A DNA stretch of 48,024 nucleotides, taken from Fibrobacterales bacterium Fibro_02 (lineage in GTDB: Bacteria > Fibrobacterota > Fibrobacteria > Fibrobacterales > Fibrobacteraceae). The position numbers were made by a program, and so were the translations under genes. The DNA is taken from positions 1-48,024 of the forward strand of contig LVAE01000032.1 of the NCBI GenBank assembly GCA_001603905.1. The letters are read 5' to 3'. Shown piece by piece: positions 34,819 through 42,987 of this stretch; within the stretch, counting starts at the first letter, position 1, and the number at the start of each line of letters is the position of its first letter. The notes beneath the pieces are model-generated. The model saw nothing but the letters and a program-made list of their open reading frames with translations, did not search any database and was not told the DNA's origin.

Positions 34819-35229
34819 GTGAAGCGCAGTCGCGGAAAAGAACTTAAGCAGGAGATGAACCTCACGAACATGATTGACATCGTGTTCGCGATTCTGATTG
34901 TGTTCATCATTTCTGCGCCTCTCATGAGTCAGGGGGTCAAGGTGGACTTGCCCAAGGCGGAAGCCCCGACCATGGAGCAGGAAAAACTTTTGAAGGTTTC
35001 CATCACGAAAAACGAGGAACTCTACATCGCCGACATGATGGTGGATTTCGGGAGTTTCAACAACGTGTTCAAGTCGCTCTGGAATGGCGAGATGGCGGTG
35101 GTCATCAATGCCGATGAGTCGGTGAACTACGGTCTTGTGATGAAGGTGGTGACCCAGGTGCAGAAACTCGGTGTCACGAAACTCGGATTCCTGACGATGA
35201 ATCCCAAGGAAAAACCGGGAAAGAACTAG
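34819..35229 (+). CDS. tolR: TolR/ExbD biopolymer transport protein
   Basis: The 136-residue protein has a GTG start with AGGAGG upstream. One membrane helix begins at N-M-I-D-I-V-F-A-I-L, where the Asp is the proton-carrying residue of ExbD/TolR. The periplasmic domain shows V-D-L-P-K-A. It partners TolQ. The next gene starts right after its stop. Confidence 0.92.
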   Translation: MKRSRGKELKQEMNLTNMIDIVFAILIVFIISAPLMSQGVKVDLPKAEAPTMEQEKLLKVSITKNEELYIADMMVDFGSFNNVFKSLWNGEMAVVINADESVNYGLVMKVVTQVQKLGVTKLGFLTMNPKEKPGKN

Positions 35230-35982
35230 GTGAGCGCAGATAGAAACATCCAGTATTTTTCGTCTGACGATGACGGAATGATGGTGAAGATCATCGCCTG
35301 TGCGGTGGTGTTCCACTTGCTGATTGCGGGTATTTGCGTTGCGTTCCATTTTGTGAATTTCAAGCACGAGCCGGAACCGATTCCCGTGTTCGAGATGGTG
35401 CAGGTGAACCAGGTAAAGCCGCGTCCGCAGCCGCCGAGGCCTAAGCCGGTTGAACCGAAGCCCGAACAGCCCAAGCCGATTGAACCAAAGCCCAAGGTGG
35501 AACCGAAACCCAAGGTAGACAAGCAGCTGCCGCCCGAACCGAAGGTTGAAGAAAAACCGCCTGAACCGGAACCGGTAGAGGAGCCGCAGCCGGAACCCGA
35601 ACCGGAGCCGGAACCGCAGGATGACTTTGAAGTGGACGATCTGGATTTGCCGACGGCTGTCGAGGCCCCGAGCTTGAATCCGGTGGGCTCCGTGGATATG
35701 GACCCCCTGATGCAAGTTTATCTGGAACGTTTGAAACAAATTATCATGAGCAATTTCAATCCGCCCTCGAATTTGAATGTGCGTCGCGACGTAAAGACGA
35801 CTGTTCAATTTACGGTGGACCGTTTTGGTGGCATTACGGCGATTACCCTGAAGCGCAGTTCTGGAAACAAGACTTGGGACCATTTGTCGGTGAGAGCCGT
35901 GCAGATTTCCAAGGTTCCGGAGCTTCCGCCTAACTTTAGGGCTCCTTCGCTCGTGTTGCACTTTAATTTTACACCAAATTAA
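35230..35982 (+). CDS. tolA: TolA/TonB-like periplasm-spanning protein
   Basis: The 250-residue protein has a membrane anchor (about 19-41). A Pro/Glu/Lys-rich region follows at about 48-135 with repeated K-P-x and P-E-P units. The TonB-like C-terminal domain starts at about 155 (Y-L-E-R-L-K-Q-I-I-M-S-N-F-N-P-P). It links the TolQR motor to the outer membrane. TonB is possible by domain, but the tolQR-tolB-pal context supports TolA. The GTG start abuts the tolR stop. Confidence 0.85.
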   Translation: MSADRNIQYFSSDDDGMMVKIIACAVVFHLLIAGICVAFHFVNFKHEPEPIPVFEMVQVNQVKPRPQPPRPKPVEPKPEQPKPIEPKPKVEPKPKVDKQLPPEPKVEEKPPEPEPVEEPQPEPEPEPEPQDDFEVDDLDLPTAVEAPSLNPVGSVDMDPLMQVYLERLKQIIMSNFNPPSNLNVRRDVKTTVQFTVDRFGGITAITLKRSSGNKTWDHLSVRAVQISKVPELPPNFRAPSLVLHFNFTPN

Positions 35983-36030
35983 CGAAAACGGGTGGGCTTG
36001 AACAAAGGAATATTGTATTATTGTGAATAA

Positions 36031-36058
36031 TGTCATTGCGAGCATAGCTACGCAATCT
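36031..36058 (+). repeat. Dispersed palindromic repeat, TGTCATTGCGAGC...CAATCT
   Basis: The unit contains an AGC-ATA-GCT hairpin and a flanking GCG/CGC. Its first 13 bases and its end match the copy inside the 9595 gene. It sits in the 90-base gap between tolA and tolB. Confidence 0.65.
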
Positions 36059-36072
36059 CTTGTTGAATTACG

Positions 36073-37401
36073 ATGATTTTTTTGAAGAATAAAATGAACT
36101 TGATGAACTCTGTTTTGCGCATGACGGCGGTTGCTTTTGCCGTTGCCCTGCTGCCGGTAGCATCGCATGCGACAATCGATACGATTGCGGTGGATGTCGG
36201 CATCTCTGTGTTCAAGACGATGCCCATTGGCGTTGTTCCCTTTGCAGAACCCAAGGGTGCTATTGAATGGATTGAGGAAAAGCCGCACCAGATCGTGACT
36301 CGCGACGCGAACCTTTCGGGACGCTTTGATGTGGTTGCCTCGGACAAGTTCAACCTGCCGCTATTCAGCAAGGCGCATGCCAAGCATTATGTGACGGGCA
36401 AGGTGACTCCGGTGGGTGGCAAGCTCAAGCTGGAATGCTACCTGTATGTGGCACAGACCAAGGACTTGCTTCTCGGTGAAACCTATACGGTGGAACAGAA
36501 GGACCTGCGCCGAGCAATGCACCTTTTCTTTGACGAGGTTATTTATCGTCTGTGGGGCGAACGTGGCGTCGCCTCGACCAAGCTCGCCTATGTTTCCAAG
36601 ATCGATGGTATCAAGCAGGTGGTGGTGTCGGACTACGACGGTTTCCATCGCAGCCAGATTACGCGCGATACGACGATTAGCATGATGCCCGTGTGGATGA
36701 AGGACAACGCGGGTCTATACTATGTGAATTTCAAGACGCACCGTCCGAAGCTTTATTCCAAGATGTTCGGCGGCTCCGAAAAGTCGGTGTTCCCGCAGCT
36801 GGATCAGACTTACAGCCCGGCGGTGAATCCGAAGACGGGTGAACTCCTTTTCTCGAGCACGGTGGACGGCAAGACGGATCTTTATATCGGAAATCCGGCG
36901 ACAGGCAAGGCGAAGAAGTTTGCCTACCTCAAGTCAAACCAGACGAGCCCCGCATGGAGCCCGTATGCATCCGAGGTGATGTTTACCAGTGACCGTGGCG
37001 GTGGACCGCAGATTTTCGTGATGGGTAAGGATGGCTCCGATTTACGCCGTGTGACCTTTATGGGCCGCTACAATGAACGTGCAGCCTGGTCGCCCGAAGG
37101 TGACCGCATCGCCTATACCTCTATGGACAACGGCCACATGAACATTTATACCTGCGCTCTCGATGGCTCCGATATCGTGCAGCTGACGAACAACGCGGGC
37201 AACAACGAACATCCTACCTGGTCGCCCGACGGCAAGCTGATTGCCTTCTCGAGCAACCGCAGCGGATCGTACCAGATTTACATTATGAGAAAGGACGGGT
37301 CGAACGTAACGCGTATCACCAATTCCGGTGAGAATACTTCGCCTACTTGGTCTTTCTTCTACGAAGCTATTAAACAACAAAAAAAGGAAGGTGAAAAATG
37401 A
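36073..37401 (+). CDS. tolB: Tol-Pal system beta-propeller protein TolB
   Basis: The ~442-residue periplasmic protein has a signal peptide ending A-S-H-A, an N-terminal domain, and a C-terminal propeller with repeats such as A-W-S-P-E-G-D-R-I-A-Y and T-W-S-P-D-G-K-L-I-A-F. It binds Pal and TolA. The start is uncertain: ATG 36073 or ATG 36094, neither with a strong ribosome site. A repeat lies just upstream. The stop overlaps the pal ATG (ATGA). Confidence 0.92.
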   Translation: MIFLKNKMNLMNSVLRMTAVAFAVALLPVASHATIDTIAVDVGISVFKTMPIGVVPFAEPKGAIEWIEEKPHQIVTRDANLSGRFDVVASDKFNLPLFSKAHAKHYVTGKVTPVGGKLKLECYLYVAQTKDLLLGETYTVEQKDLRRAMHLFFDEVIYRLWGERGVASTKLAYVSKIDGIKQVVVSDYDGFHRSQITRDTTISMMPVWMKDNAGLYYVNFKTHRPKLYSKMFGGSEKSVFPQLDQTYSPAVNPKTGELLFSSTVDGKTDLYIGNPATGKAKKFAYLKSNQTSPAWSPYASEVMFTSDRGGGPQIFVMGKDGSDLRRVTFMGRYNERAAWSPEGDRIAYTSMDNGHMNIYTCALDGSDIVQLTNNAGNNEHPTWSPDGKLIAFSSNRSGSYQIYIMRKDGSNVTRITNSGENTSPTWSFFYEAIKQQKKEGEK

Positions 37402-37997
37402 AGAACCTCGTGAAACTTGCCGTGGTGGCCTCTGCTGCTGCTATTTGCCTTGTCGCTTGCGCGAAGAAGGAACCGCCGAAAACCGAACCGACGGCTGAAC
37501 CCGCCCCGGCTGCCGAAGCTGCTCCTGCTGTGGAACAGGCTGCCCCGAATGCGGATTCCCTTGCTGCTGAACAGGCCCGCCTCGAAGCAGAACGCTTGGC
37601 TGCAGAACGCGCCCGTCTGGAAGCGGAACGTGCTCGCCTCGAAGCTCTTATCAACCAGATCATGAGTGAAGATGTGTACTTTGACTTTGACCGCTCCGAA
37701 CTCACCGAAAAGGCCAAGGAACTGTTGGCTCAGGTGGGCGAGCTCCTGATCAAGGAAGAACGCTTCACGATTACCATCGAAGGTCACACGGATGCTCGTG
37801 GTACCGAAGACTACAACTTCACTCTTGGAGCAAAGCGTGCCATGAAGGTGAAGGAATTCCTCGTTGCTTACGGCATTGACGCCAAGCGCATGGAATCGGT
37901 CAGCTACGGTAAGGAAGCTCCGAAGGTCGAAGGTGCTAACGAAGAAGCTTATTCCCAGAACCGTCGCGCCAACTTCCGCGTGAACATCAAGGAATAA
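37398..37997 (+). CDS. pal: Peptidoglycan-associated lipoprotein Pal
   Basis: The 199-residue lipoprotein has a lipobox (C-L-V-A-C), an Ala/Glu/Pro linker with repeated L-E-A-E-R-A helices, and an OmpA domain from about 90. D-F-D-R-S-E, I-E-G-H-T-D-A-R-G-T and N-R-R-A-N-F-R-V are visible. It ties the outer membrane to peptidoglycan and binds TolB. It overlaps tolB by 4 bases. Confidence 0.94.
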   Translation: MKNLVKLAVVASAAAICLVACAKKEPPKTEPTAEPAPAAEAAPAVEQAAPNADSLAAEQARLEAERLAAERARLEAERARLEALINQIMSEDVYFDFDRSELTEKAKELLAQVGELLIKEERFTITIEGHTDARGTEDYNFTLGAKRAMKVKEFLVAYGIDAKRMESVSYGKEAPKVEGANEEAYSQNRRANFRVNIKE

Positions 37998-38025
37998 TTC
38001 AGAATTCGGAATTCGGAAAAAATTG

Positions 38026-38175
38026 TGTCATCCTGAGCTATACGAAACTAGGAACTTTGGTTCCAAAGTTGAGTTATCCTCTTTGTGGAGAAGCAACGTA
38101 GTTGCGAAGTCTCTTTGATCACTTAGCGCTTTAGCGCTTATGTGAGCATGATCCCCCTTGCGGGGAGAAGGATCT
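38026..38175 (+). repeat. Cluster of dispersed palindromic repeats between pal and cpoB
   Basis: The stretch starts TGTCATCCTGAGC and contains several hairpins: ACTTTGG-TT-CCAAAGT, GCAAC-GTA-GTTGC, AGCGCT-TT-AGCGCT and CCCC-TTGC-GGGG, ending GGATC. Such composite repeats recur in genomes of this group. This accounts for most of the 37998-38192 gap. Confidence 0.6.
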
Positions 38176-38192
38176 ATAAAACATAACTAAAT

Positions 38193-39155
38193 ATGAATAT
38201 GAAACGAATTCTCTTGACAGCGGGTTTTGCCGCTATGGTCTTGACTGGGTGCAGCCAGATGACTGTGCTCCGTACCCAGGAAATGAAGGCGGTCGGGGCG
38301 GAAGTTCAGACGAGCCTTGATTCTGCGGTGCAGAGTCTGTCTGCGCAGAACGATTCGCTGCGTGCCGAACTTGATTCGACCAAGGCGATGCTTGATGCGT
38401 CTGCTCTTGCACAGAAGCGCATGCAGGCTGAAATTACGATGCTTTCGCGTCGTGTTTCCGATGAGTCCGAACGTAACGATTCCAGACAGGAAGAAATCAT
38501 CTACCGTCTGGATATGCTTCTCGGCAAGTCTGACAAGATTTTGGCGAAGAAGGTTGTCGTGAGCGGTGCTCCCGCTCCCGTTTCGATGGACAGTCTGGAA
38601 CGTGAGGCGGAAAAGCTCGTGGAAGCCGAGGCCATGTTCAATACGGCCCGTTCTGACTACCACCGAGGAGAATTCAAGCTTGCCTATAACGGTTTCAAGC
38701 AGGTCTATGAACAGATGAAAGAAGGCGAACTCGCCGAGAATTCGCTTTACTGGATGGCGCTCTGCCTGATCGATGTGAACCAGGTGGACAAGGCGAAGAA
38801 GGTCTTTGCTCGCATGTCGGATGCCTTCCCCGACGGCCAGAAGACTTGCCCTGCCTTGTTCAAGCTTTCTTCCCTTTATGGCGAAGAATGTGACATCGAT
38901 ATGCAGAAGCAGTACCTGCAGAAGATCCTTTCGACCAAGTCCTGCGAAAAGTCGGCCGAGTTTGAACAGGCCGCCGAAATGTTGCAGGAAATCCTGGAGA
39001 AGGAAGACAAGAAGGCTGCCGGTGAACCGGTGGATGCCTGCGTGCCCGTGGTTCGTGAATCCAAGATGCCTTCTGCTCGCGTGAAGCCTGCCGAAGGTAG
39101 CGCATCCGAGCCGACGGCAAGCACGACGGCTGAATCTACAGAAGCCTCGCTGTAA
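38193..39155 (+). CDS. CpoB/YbgF-like TPR lipoprotein of the Tol-Pal locus
   Basis: The 320-residue lipoprotein has a lipobox (V-L-T-G-C). A Ser/Asp/Leu-rich coiled coil (about 40-110) comes next. TPR-like repeats follow (about 150-250: Y-H-R-G-E-F-K-L-A-Y-N-G-F-K-Q-V-Y). The tail is Ala/Ser/Thr-rich. Its place after pal and its domain order match CpoB/YbgF, which coordinates Tol-Pal with septal peptidoglycan synthesis. Start at 38193 or 38199. It may have its own promoter, given the repeats between. Confidence 0.8.
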   Translation: MNMKRILLTAGFAAMVLTGCSQMTVLRTQEMKAVGAEVQTSLDSAVQSLSAQNDSLRAELDSTKAMLDASALAQKRMQAEITMLSRRVSDESERNDSRQEEIIYRLDMLLGKSDKILAKKVVVSGAPAPVSMDSLEREAEKLVEAEAMFNTARSDYHRGEFKLAYNGFKQVYEQMKEGELAENSLYWMALCLIDVNQVDKAKKVFARMSDAFPDGQKTCPALFKLSSLYGEECDIDMQKQYLQKILSTKSCEKSAEFEQAAEMLQEILEKEDKKAAGEPVDACVPVVRESKMPSARVKPAEGSASEPTASTTAESTEASL

Positions 39156-39178
39156 TAAACTAAACCTTTTAGAATTTA

Positions 39179-39207
39179 GGGGAATGCCGCTCGGCATTCT
39201 CCTTTTT
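39179..39207 (+). terminator. Intrinsic terminator after the Tol-Pal operon
   Basis: GGGGAATGCC and GGCATTCTCC pair (one wobble) around a GCTC loop, then TTTTT. It lies 23 bases after the cpoB-like stop. Confidence 0.88.
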
Positions 39208-39213
39208 GTATGA

Positions 39214-39245
39214 CAAAAAAACTCCAGCGGTTGTTTCGCTGGAGT
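39214..39245 (-). terminator. Intrinsic terminator for murA (minus strand)
   Basis: ACTCCAGCG and CGCTGGAGT form a perfect 9-bp stem; on the minus strand it is followed by a T run. It lies 55 bases beyond the murA stop, after a dispersed repeat. Confidence 0.85.
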
Positions 39246-39255
39246 AAATATCTCG

Positions 39256-39291
39256 CTGGATCCCGTCACCACTTCGTGGCTCCAGGATGAC
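39256..39291 (-). repeat. Dispersed repeat, minus-strand GTCATCCTGGAGC...GACGGGATCCAG
   Basis: Read on the minus strand, the ends match the copy at 22072-22126. It contains a CCACGAAGTGG hairpin. It lies between murA and its terminator. Confidence 0.6.
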
Positions 39292-39299
39292 TAGCATAT

Positions 39300-40577
39300 T
39301 TACGGTTCGTCGGCGTCGATGACGACTCGCTCGACTTGGGCGCCGAGCTTTGCCATCTTCGCTTCGAAATCTTCATAGCCGCGGTCGAGGTGGTAGATGC
39401 GGCTGATCTTGGTTTCGCCTTCGGCGATTAAAGCGGCGAGGACGAGCGCGGCGGAGGCGCGCAGGTCGGAGCCCATCACGTCGGCACCTTCGAGCGGGAG
39501 GCCGCCCTTGATGGTAGCGGTGTTACCGCTGAGAGTGATGTTTGCGCCGAGACGTTCCATTTCGGCCACATGCTTGAAGCGGTCGTTATAGACGGTGTCC
39601 TGGATGACGCTGTTGCCCGGAACCGAGAGGAGCGTTGCCATGAGAGGCGCCTGCATGTCGGTGGGGTAGCCGGGGAAGGGGAGCGTCTGGATGGTAATCG
39701 GCTTGAGATCCATGTCGCGGGCGTCAACTTCGGCCCAGTCGGGGCCGACATTTACCTTGCAGTTCATGTCGCGGAAGGCATCGAGAGTCGAGGCGATGTG
39801 TTCGGGAATGATCTTGGTGACCTTGACGCGGCCGCGGGTAATGGCGGCGCCGCAGAGGAAGGTGCCCGCCTCGATGCGGTCGGGGATGGTGACGCCATTG
39901 CCGGGGCGTAGGGATTCTACGCCCGTCACCGTCAGGGTACGCGTGCCGCGGCCCTGAATCTTTGCGCCCATACCGATGAGGTAATCGACGAGGTTATCGA
40001 TTTCAGGTTCCAGGGCTGCATTCTGGAGAACGCTTGTTCCCTTGGCAAGGGTCGCTGCCATCAGGACGTTCACCGTGGCTCCCACGCTTGAAATCGGGAA
40101 ATGGAAGGTACCGCCGGGGAGGCGACCGTCGCAGGTGGCTTCGACATAGCCATGCGTTACTGTAATCTTTGCACCGAGCGCCTCGAGCCCTTTTAGGTGC
40201 AAATCGACGGGACGCGGGCCCCAGGCGCAACCGCCGGGGAGCGAGACGCGGCAACGGCCGAAGCGTGCCACGAGAGGTCCGAGAACGTAGAAGCTGGCAC
40301 GCATCGTCTTCACGAGTTCGTAAGGGGCCTCCAGGTGGTCGGCTCCGCGCGTGTCAATCTTCAGCACATGGGCTTCGCCACTGATATGGCAACCGATGAC
40401 GCGCAGCACGTCGGACATGGTCTTCATGTCCTTGAGGTGCGGGACGTTCGTGATTTCGGATACGCCGTCGGCAAGAAGTGCTGCGGCCATTACGGCGAGC
40501 ACTGCATTCTTTGCCCCGGAAATTTCAACTTCGCCGTCTAGCGGCTTCTTGACTTGGGGAACAATAAACTGGTACAT
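39300..40577 (-). CDS. murA: UDP-N-acetylglucosamine 1-carboxyvinyltransferase
   Basis: The 425-residue enzyme makes the first committed step of peptidoglycan synthesis, adding enolpyruvate to UDP-GlcNAc. K23-N24 and the catalytic loop P-G-G-C117-A-W-G-P-R-P-V-D-L-H-L are visible. Because the reactive Cys is present, fosfomycin-type inhibition is expected from family knowledge. D-R-I-E-A-G-T and F-P-T-D-M-Q type motifs (Y-P-T-D-M-Q) follow. It is preceded by glgB, 59 bases upstream on the same strand. Confidence 0.96.
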   Translation of the reverse strand: MYQFIVPQVKKPLDGEVEISGAKNAVLAVMAAALLADGVSEITNVPHLKDMKTMSDVLRVIGCHISGEAHVLKIDTRGADHLEAPYELVKTMRASFYVLGPLVARFGRCRVSLPGGCAWGPRPVDLHLKGLEALGAKITVTHGYVEATCDGRLPGGTFHFPISSVGATVNVLMAATLAKGTSVLQNAALEPEIDNLVDYLIGMGAKIQGRGTRTLTVTGVESLRPGNGVTIPDRIEAGTFLCGAAITRGRVKVTKIIPEHIASTLDAFRDMNCKVNVGPDWAEVDARDMDLKPITIQTLPFPGYPTDMQAPLMATLLSVPGNSVIQDTVYNDRFKHVAEMERLGANITLSGNTATIKGGLPLEGADVMGSDLRASAALVLAALIAEGETKISRIYHLDRGYEDFEAKMAKLGAQVERVVIDADEP

Positions 40578-40636
40578 AGTTAATTCGAATTTCTGCTTTC
40601 AGAATTCAGAAGACGTTTAATTTGTTTGAAAGTCTC

Positions 40637-42853
40637 TTAACGTTCCAGGCGGAAGTACACGGCGGCAAGCGGCGGAAGCTTGATATTCAGGCTCCACTCA
40701 CGGTTCTGCCACGGAATGTCCTGTGTCCAGACTTCGCCGAAGTTACCCACGTTGGAACCGCCGAACATGCTAGCGTCGGTGTTGAAGATTTCCTTCCACT
40801 TGCCGCGCGTGGGGGCGCCGAGGCGGTAGTCGTTGCGCACCACCGGCGTGAAGTTGAACACGCAGAGAATCTGGTTCCCGTGGTCGTCCTTACGCACGAA
40901 GCTCACGATGGAATTGTCTGCATCGTCGCACCAGATCCATTCGAAGCCGGTGTAGTAGTGGTCGATTTCCCAGAACGGGGCATTTTCCTTGTACAGGTGG
41001 TTCAGAACCTTCATCATCTGCAAGAGCTTGCCGTGGCTATCCCAGCTGACCAGGTGCCAGTCGAGTGAGCGCTTTTCATTCCATTCGCGGAACTGACCGA
41101 ATTCGTTGCCCATGAAGTTGAGCTTCTTGCCCGGATGTGCGTACTGGAAGGCGTAGGTGAGGCGGAGGTTTGCAAACTTCTGCCAGTTGTCGCCCGGCAT
41201 CTTGCCAAGCATAGAACCCTTGCCGTGAACCACTTCGTCGTGACTGAACACCTGGATGAAGTTTTCGCTGTAAGCGTACACCATGCTGAAGGTCAGCTGG
41301 TTGTGGTGGTACTTACGGTGAATCGGTTCATGCTGGATGTAGCTGAGGAAGTCGTTCATCCAGCCCATGTTCCACTTGTAGTGGAAGCCGAGGCCGCCCT
41401 GTTCAGGCGGACGCGTGATGCTCGGGAAGCTGGTGGATTCTTCGGCGATGAGGATGGCATGCGGGGTCAAGCGGCCCATGATGCTGTTCAAGTGCTTGAG
41501 GAATTCGAGCGTATCGTAGTTGATGTTGCCGCCGTCCTTGTTCGGCACCCACTGGCCCGGACCCTTACCGTAGTCGAGGTAAAGCATGGAGGCCACAGCA
41601 TCGACGCGGAGACCGTCGCAGTGAAATTCCTTAAGCCAGTACATCGCGTTTGCAATGAGGAAGTTCTTGACTTCGTTACGGCCGAGGTTAAAGATGTATG
41701 TGCCCCAGTGCGGGTGTTCGCCCTGACGCGGGTCGGCGTGCTCGTAGCAGGCGGTGCCATCGAAACGTCCGAGAGCGTGAGCGTCCTTCGGGAAGTGGGC
41801 CGGAACCCAGTCCAAAATCACGCCGATTTCGTTCTGGTGGCAAAGGTCCACAAAATGGCGGAACTGGTCGGGCGTGCCGTAGCGGCTCGTGGGGGAGTAG
41901 TAACCGGTCACCTGGTAGCCCCAGGATTCATCGAGCGGGTGTTCGGCAAGCGGCAAGAATTCCACGTGCGTGTAGCCCATTTCCTTGAGGTAAGGAATCA
42001 ATGTTTCGGCAAGTTCGTCCCAGTTGAGGAAACGGTCCGGATTGGCGGGATCGCGACGCCAGGAGCCCGCGTGGACTTCGTAAATGTTCATCGGCGAACC
42101 GAAGACCTTGGTCGCCCAGTGGGTGGCCATGTAGAGGTCGTCGCCCCATTCGTAGCCGTCAAGGTGCGTGGTAATGGAGGCTGTTGCCGGACGGACTTCG
42201 CTGAGCTTTGCGAGCGGGTCCACCTTCACATGCAGGTTGCCGTCGGCTCCGTGAATCTCGAAGCGGTAGAGTTCGCCTTCGCCAATGTTCGGAATGAAAA
42301 TTTCCCAGATGCCTGTCGAGCCAAGCATGCGCATCTGGTTGCGGCGGCCGTCCCAGCTGTTGAAGCTGCCAACCACGGAGACTGCGCGGGCGTTCGGTGC
42401 CCAAACGGCAAAGTGGACGCCCTTGAAACCCTGGTGTTCAACAAGGTTTGCGCCGAGCTTGCGGTAAAGTTCGTAATGCGTGCCGGAGGAAATCAGGTGG
42501 CGGTCAAAGTCCGAAAGGACGGGGAGGAATGCATACGGGTCGGTGAGTGTGTATTCGTTGCCGTCGTCCTGCTTGATAATCAGGTTGTAAAAGAACGGTT
42601 CGTATTCTTTGTCGAGAATCGCTTCGAAGAATCCCGTGTTACCGATTTTCATGAAATCAAATTCATATTCACCGTCGCAAGATTCTCCGCGAATGAAACT
42701 GGCCTGCGGTTGATAGGCGCGAATGACCGTCTTTACACCACGATCTGTATTCAGCGGGTGAATTCCCAAAATGGAAAACGGATCTTTCGTACTAAAATCC
42801 CAAATGGCTCGCATATCTTCCGACGTGAGGCTCGTAAAGTCGTTCCATTCCAT
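40637..42853 (-). CDS. glgB: 1,4-alpha-glucan branching enzyme
   Basis: The 738-residue enzyme adds alpha-1,6 branches to glycogen. An N-terminal extension and CBM48 domain (about 130-220: F-A-V-W-A-P-N-A-R-A-V-S-V-V-G) precede the GH13 barrel. The nucleophile is D418 (G-L-R-V-D-A-V-A), the acid/base E471 (I-L-I-A-E-E-S), and the third acid lies in F-S-H-D-E-V-V-H-G. AGGAG precedes the ATG. Glycogen storage fits a fibre-degrading anaerobe. Confidence 0.96.
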   Translation of the reverse strand: MEWNDFTSLTSEDMRAIWDFSTKDPFSILGIHPLNTDRGVKTVIRAYQPQASFIRGESCDGEYEFDFMKIGNTGFFEAILDKEYEPFFYNLIIKQDDGNEYTLTDPYAFLPVLSDFDRHLISSGTHYELYRKLGANLVEHQGFKGVHFAVWAPNARAVSVVGSFNSWDGRRNQMRMLGSTGIWEIFIPNIGEGELYRFEIHGADGNLHVKVDPLAKLSEVRPATASITTHLDGYEWGDDLYMATHWATKVFGSPMNIYEVHAGSWRRDPANPDRFLNWDELAETLIPYLKEMGYTHVEFLPLAEHPLDESWGYQVTGYYSPTSRYGTPDQFRHFVDLCHQNEIGVILDWVPAHFPKDAHALGRFDGTACYEHADPRQGEHPHWGTYIFNLGRNEVKNFLIANAMYWLKEFHCDGLRVDAVASMLYLDYGKGPGQWVPNKDGGNINYDTLEFLKHLNSIMGRLTPHAILIAEESTSFPSITRPPEQGGLGFHYKWNMGWMNDFLSYIQHEPIHRKYHHNQLTFSMVYAYSENFIQVFSHDEVVHGKGSMLGKMPGDNWQKFANLRLTYAFQYAHPGKKLNFMGNEFGQFREWNEKRSLDWHLVSWDSHGKLLQMMKVLNHLYKENAPFWEIDHYYTGFEWIWCDDADNSIVSFVRKDDHGNQILCVFNFTPVVRNDYRLGAPTRGKWKEIFNTDASMFGGSNVGNFGEVWTQDIPWQNREWSLNIKLPPLAAVYFRLER

Positions 42854-42886
42854 ACAATACTCCTTTAAACACCTAGTTTAACGATG

Positions 42887-42894
42887 TAAATATA
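42887..42894 (-). promoter_or_regulatory. Putative -10 box (TATATTTA) for glgB
   Basis: On the minus strand TATATTTA lies 33 bases before the glgB ATG, with a normal AGGAG site between. It matches TAnnTTTG at seven of eight positions. Confidence 0.4.
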
Positions 42895-42928
42895 ACTTAA
42901 ACGTATTCGTTTCGGACAAAGAATAAAT

Positions 42929-42958
42929 AAAAAAACGACCCACATCATTAGTGGGTCG
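42929..42958 (-). terminator. Intrinsic terminator for serA (minus strand)
   Basis: CGACCCAC and GTGGGTCG form a perfect 8-bp stem with loop ATCATTA; the minus strand then runs into seven T residues. It lies 29 bases past the serA stop. Confidence 0.88.
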
Positions 42959-42987
42959 CTTCATTGAGTGCGAGAAATCTCTTTCTA

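Noticed and set aside
35390..35640. Pro/Glu repeats in tolA as a tandem DNA repeat
   Set aside because: The repetition is at protein level, typical of TonB/TolA spacers, and not an independent element.
38026..38175. CRISPR-like array
   Set aside because: The hairpins differ from each other and there is no constant repeat with regular spacers.
41135..42868. 577-codon open frame on the plus strand opposite glgB
   Set aside because: It is an exact shadow of the glgB reading frame, lacks a ribosome site, and its translation has no recognisable domains; glgB has complete catalytic motifs.
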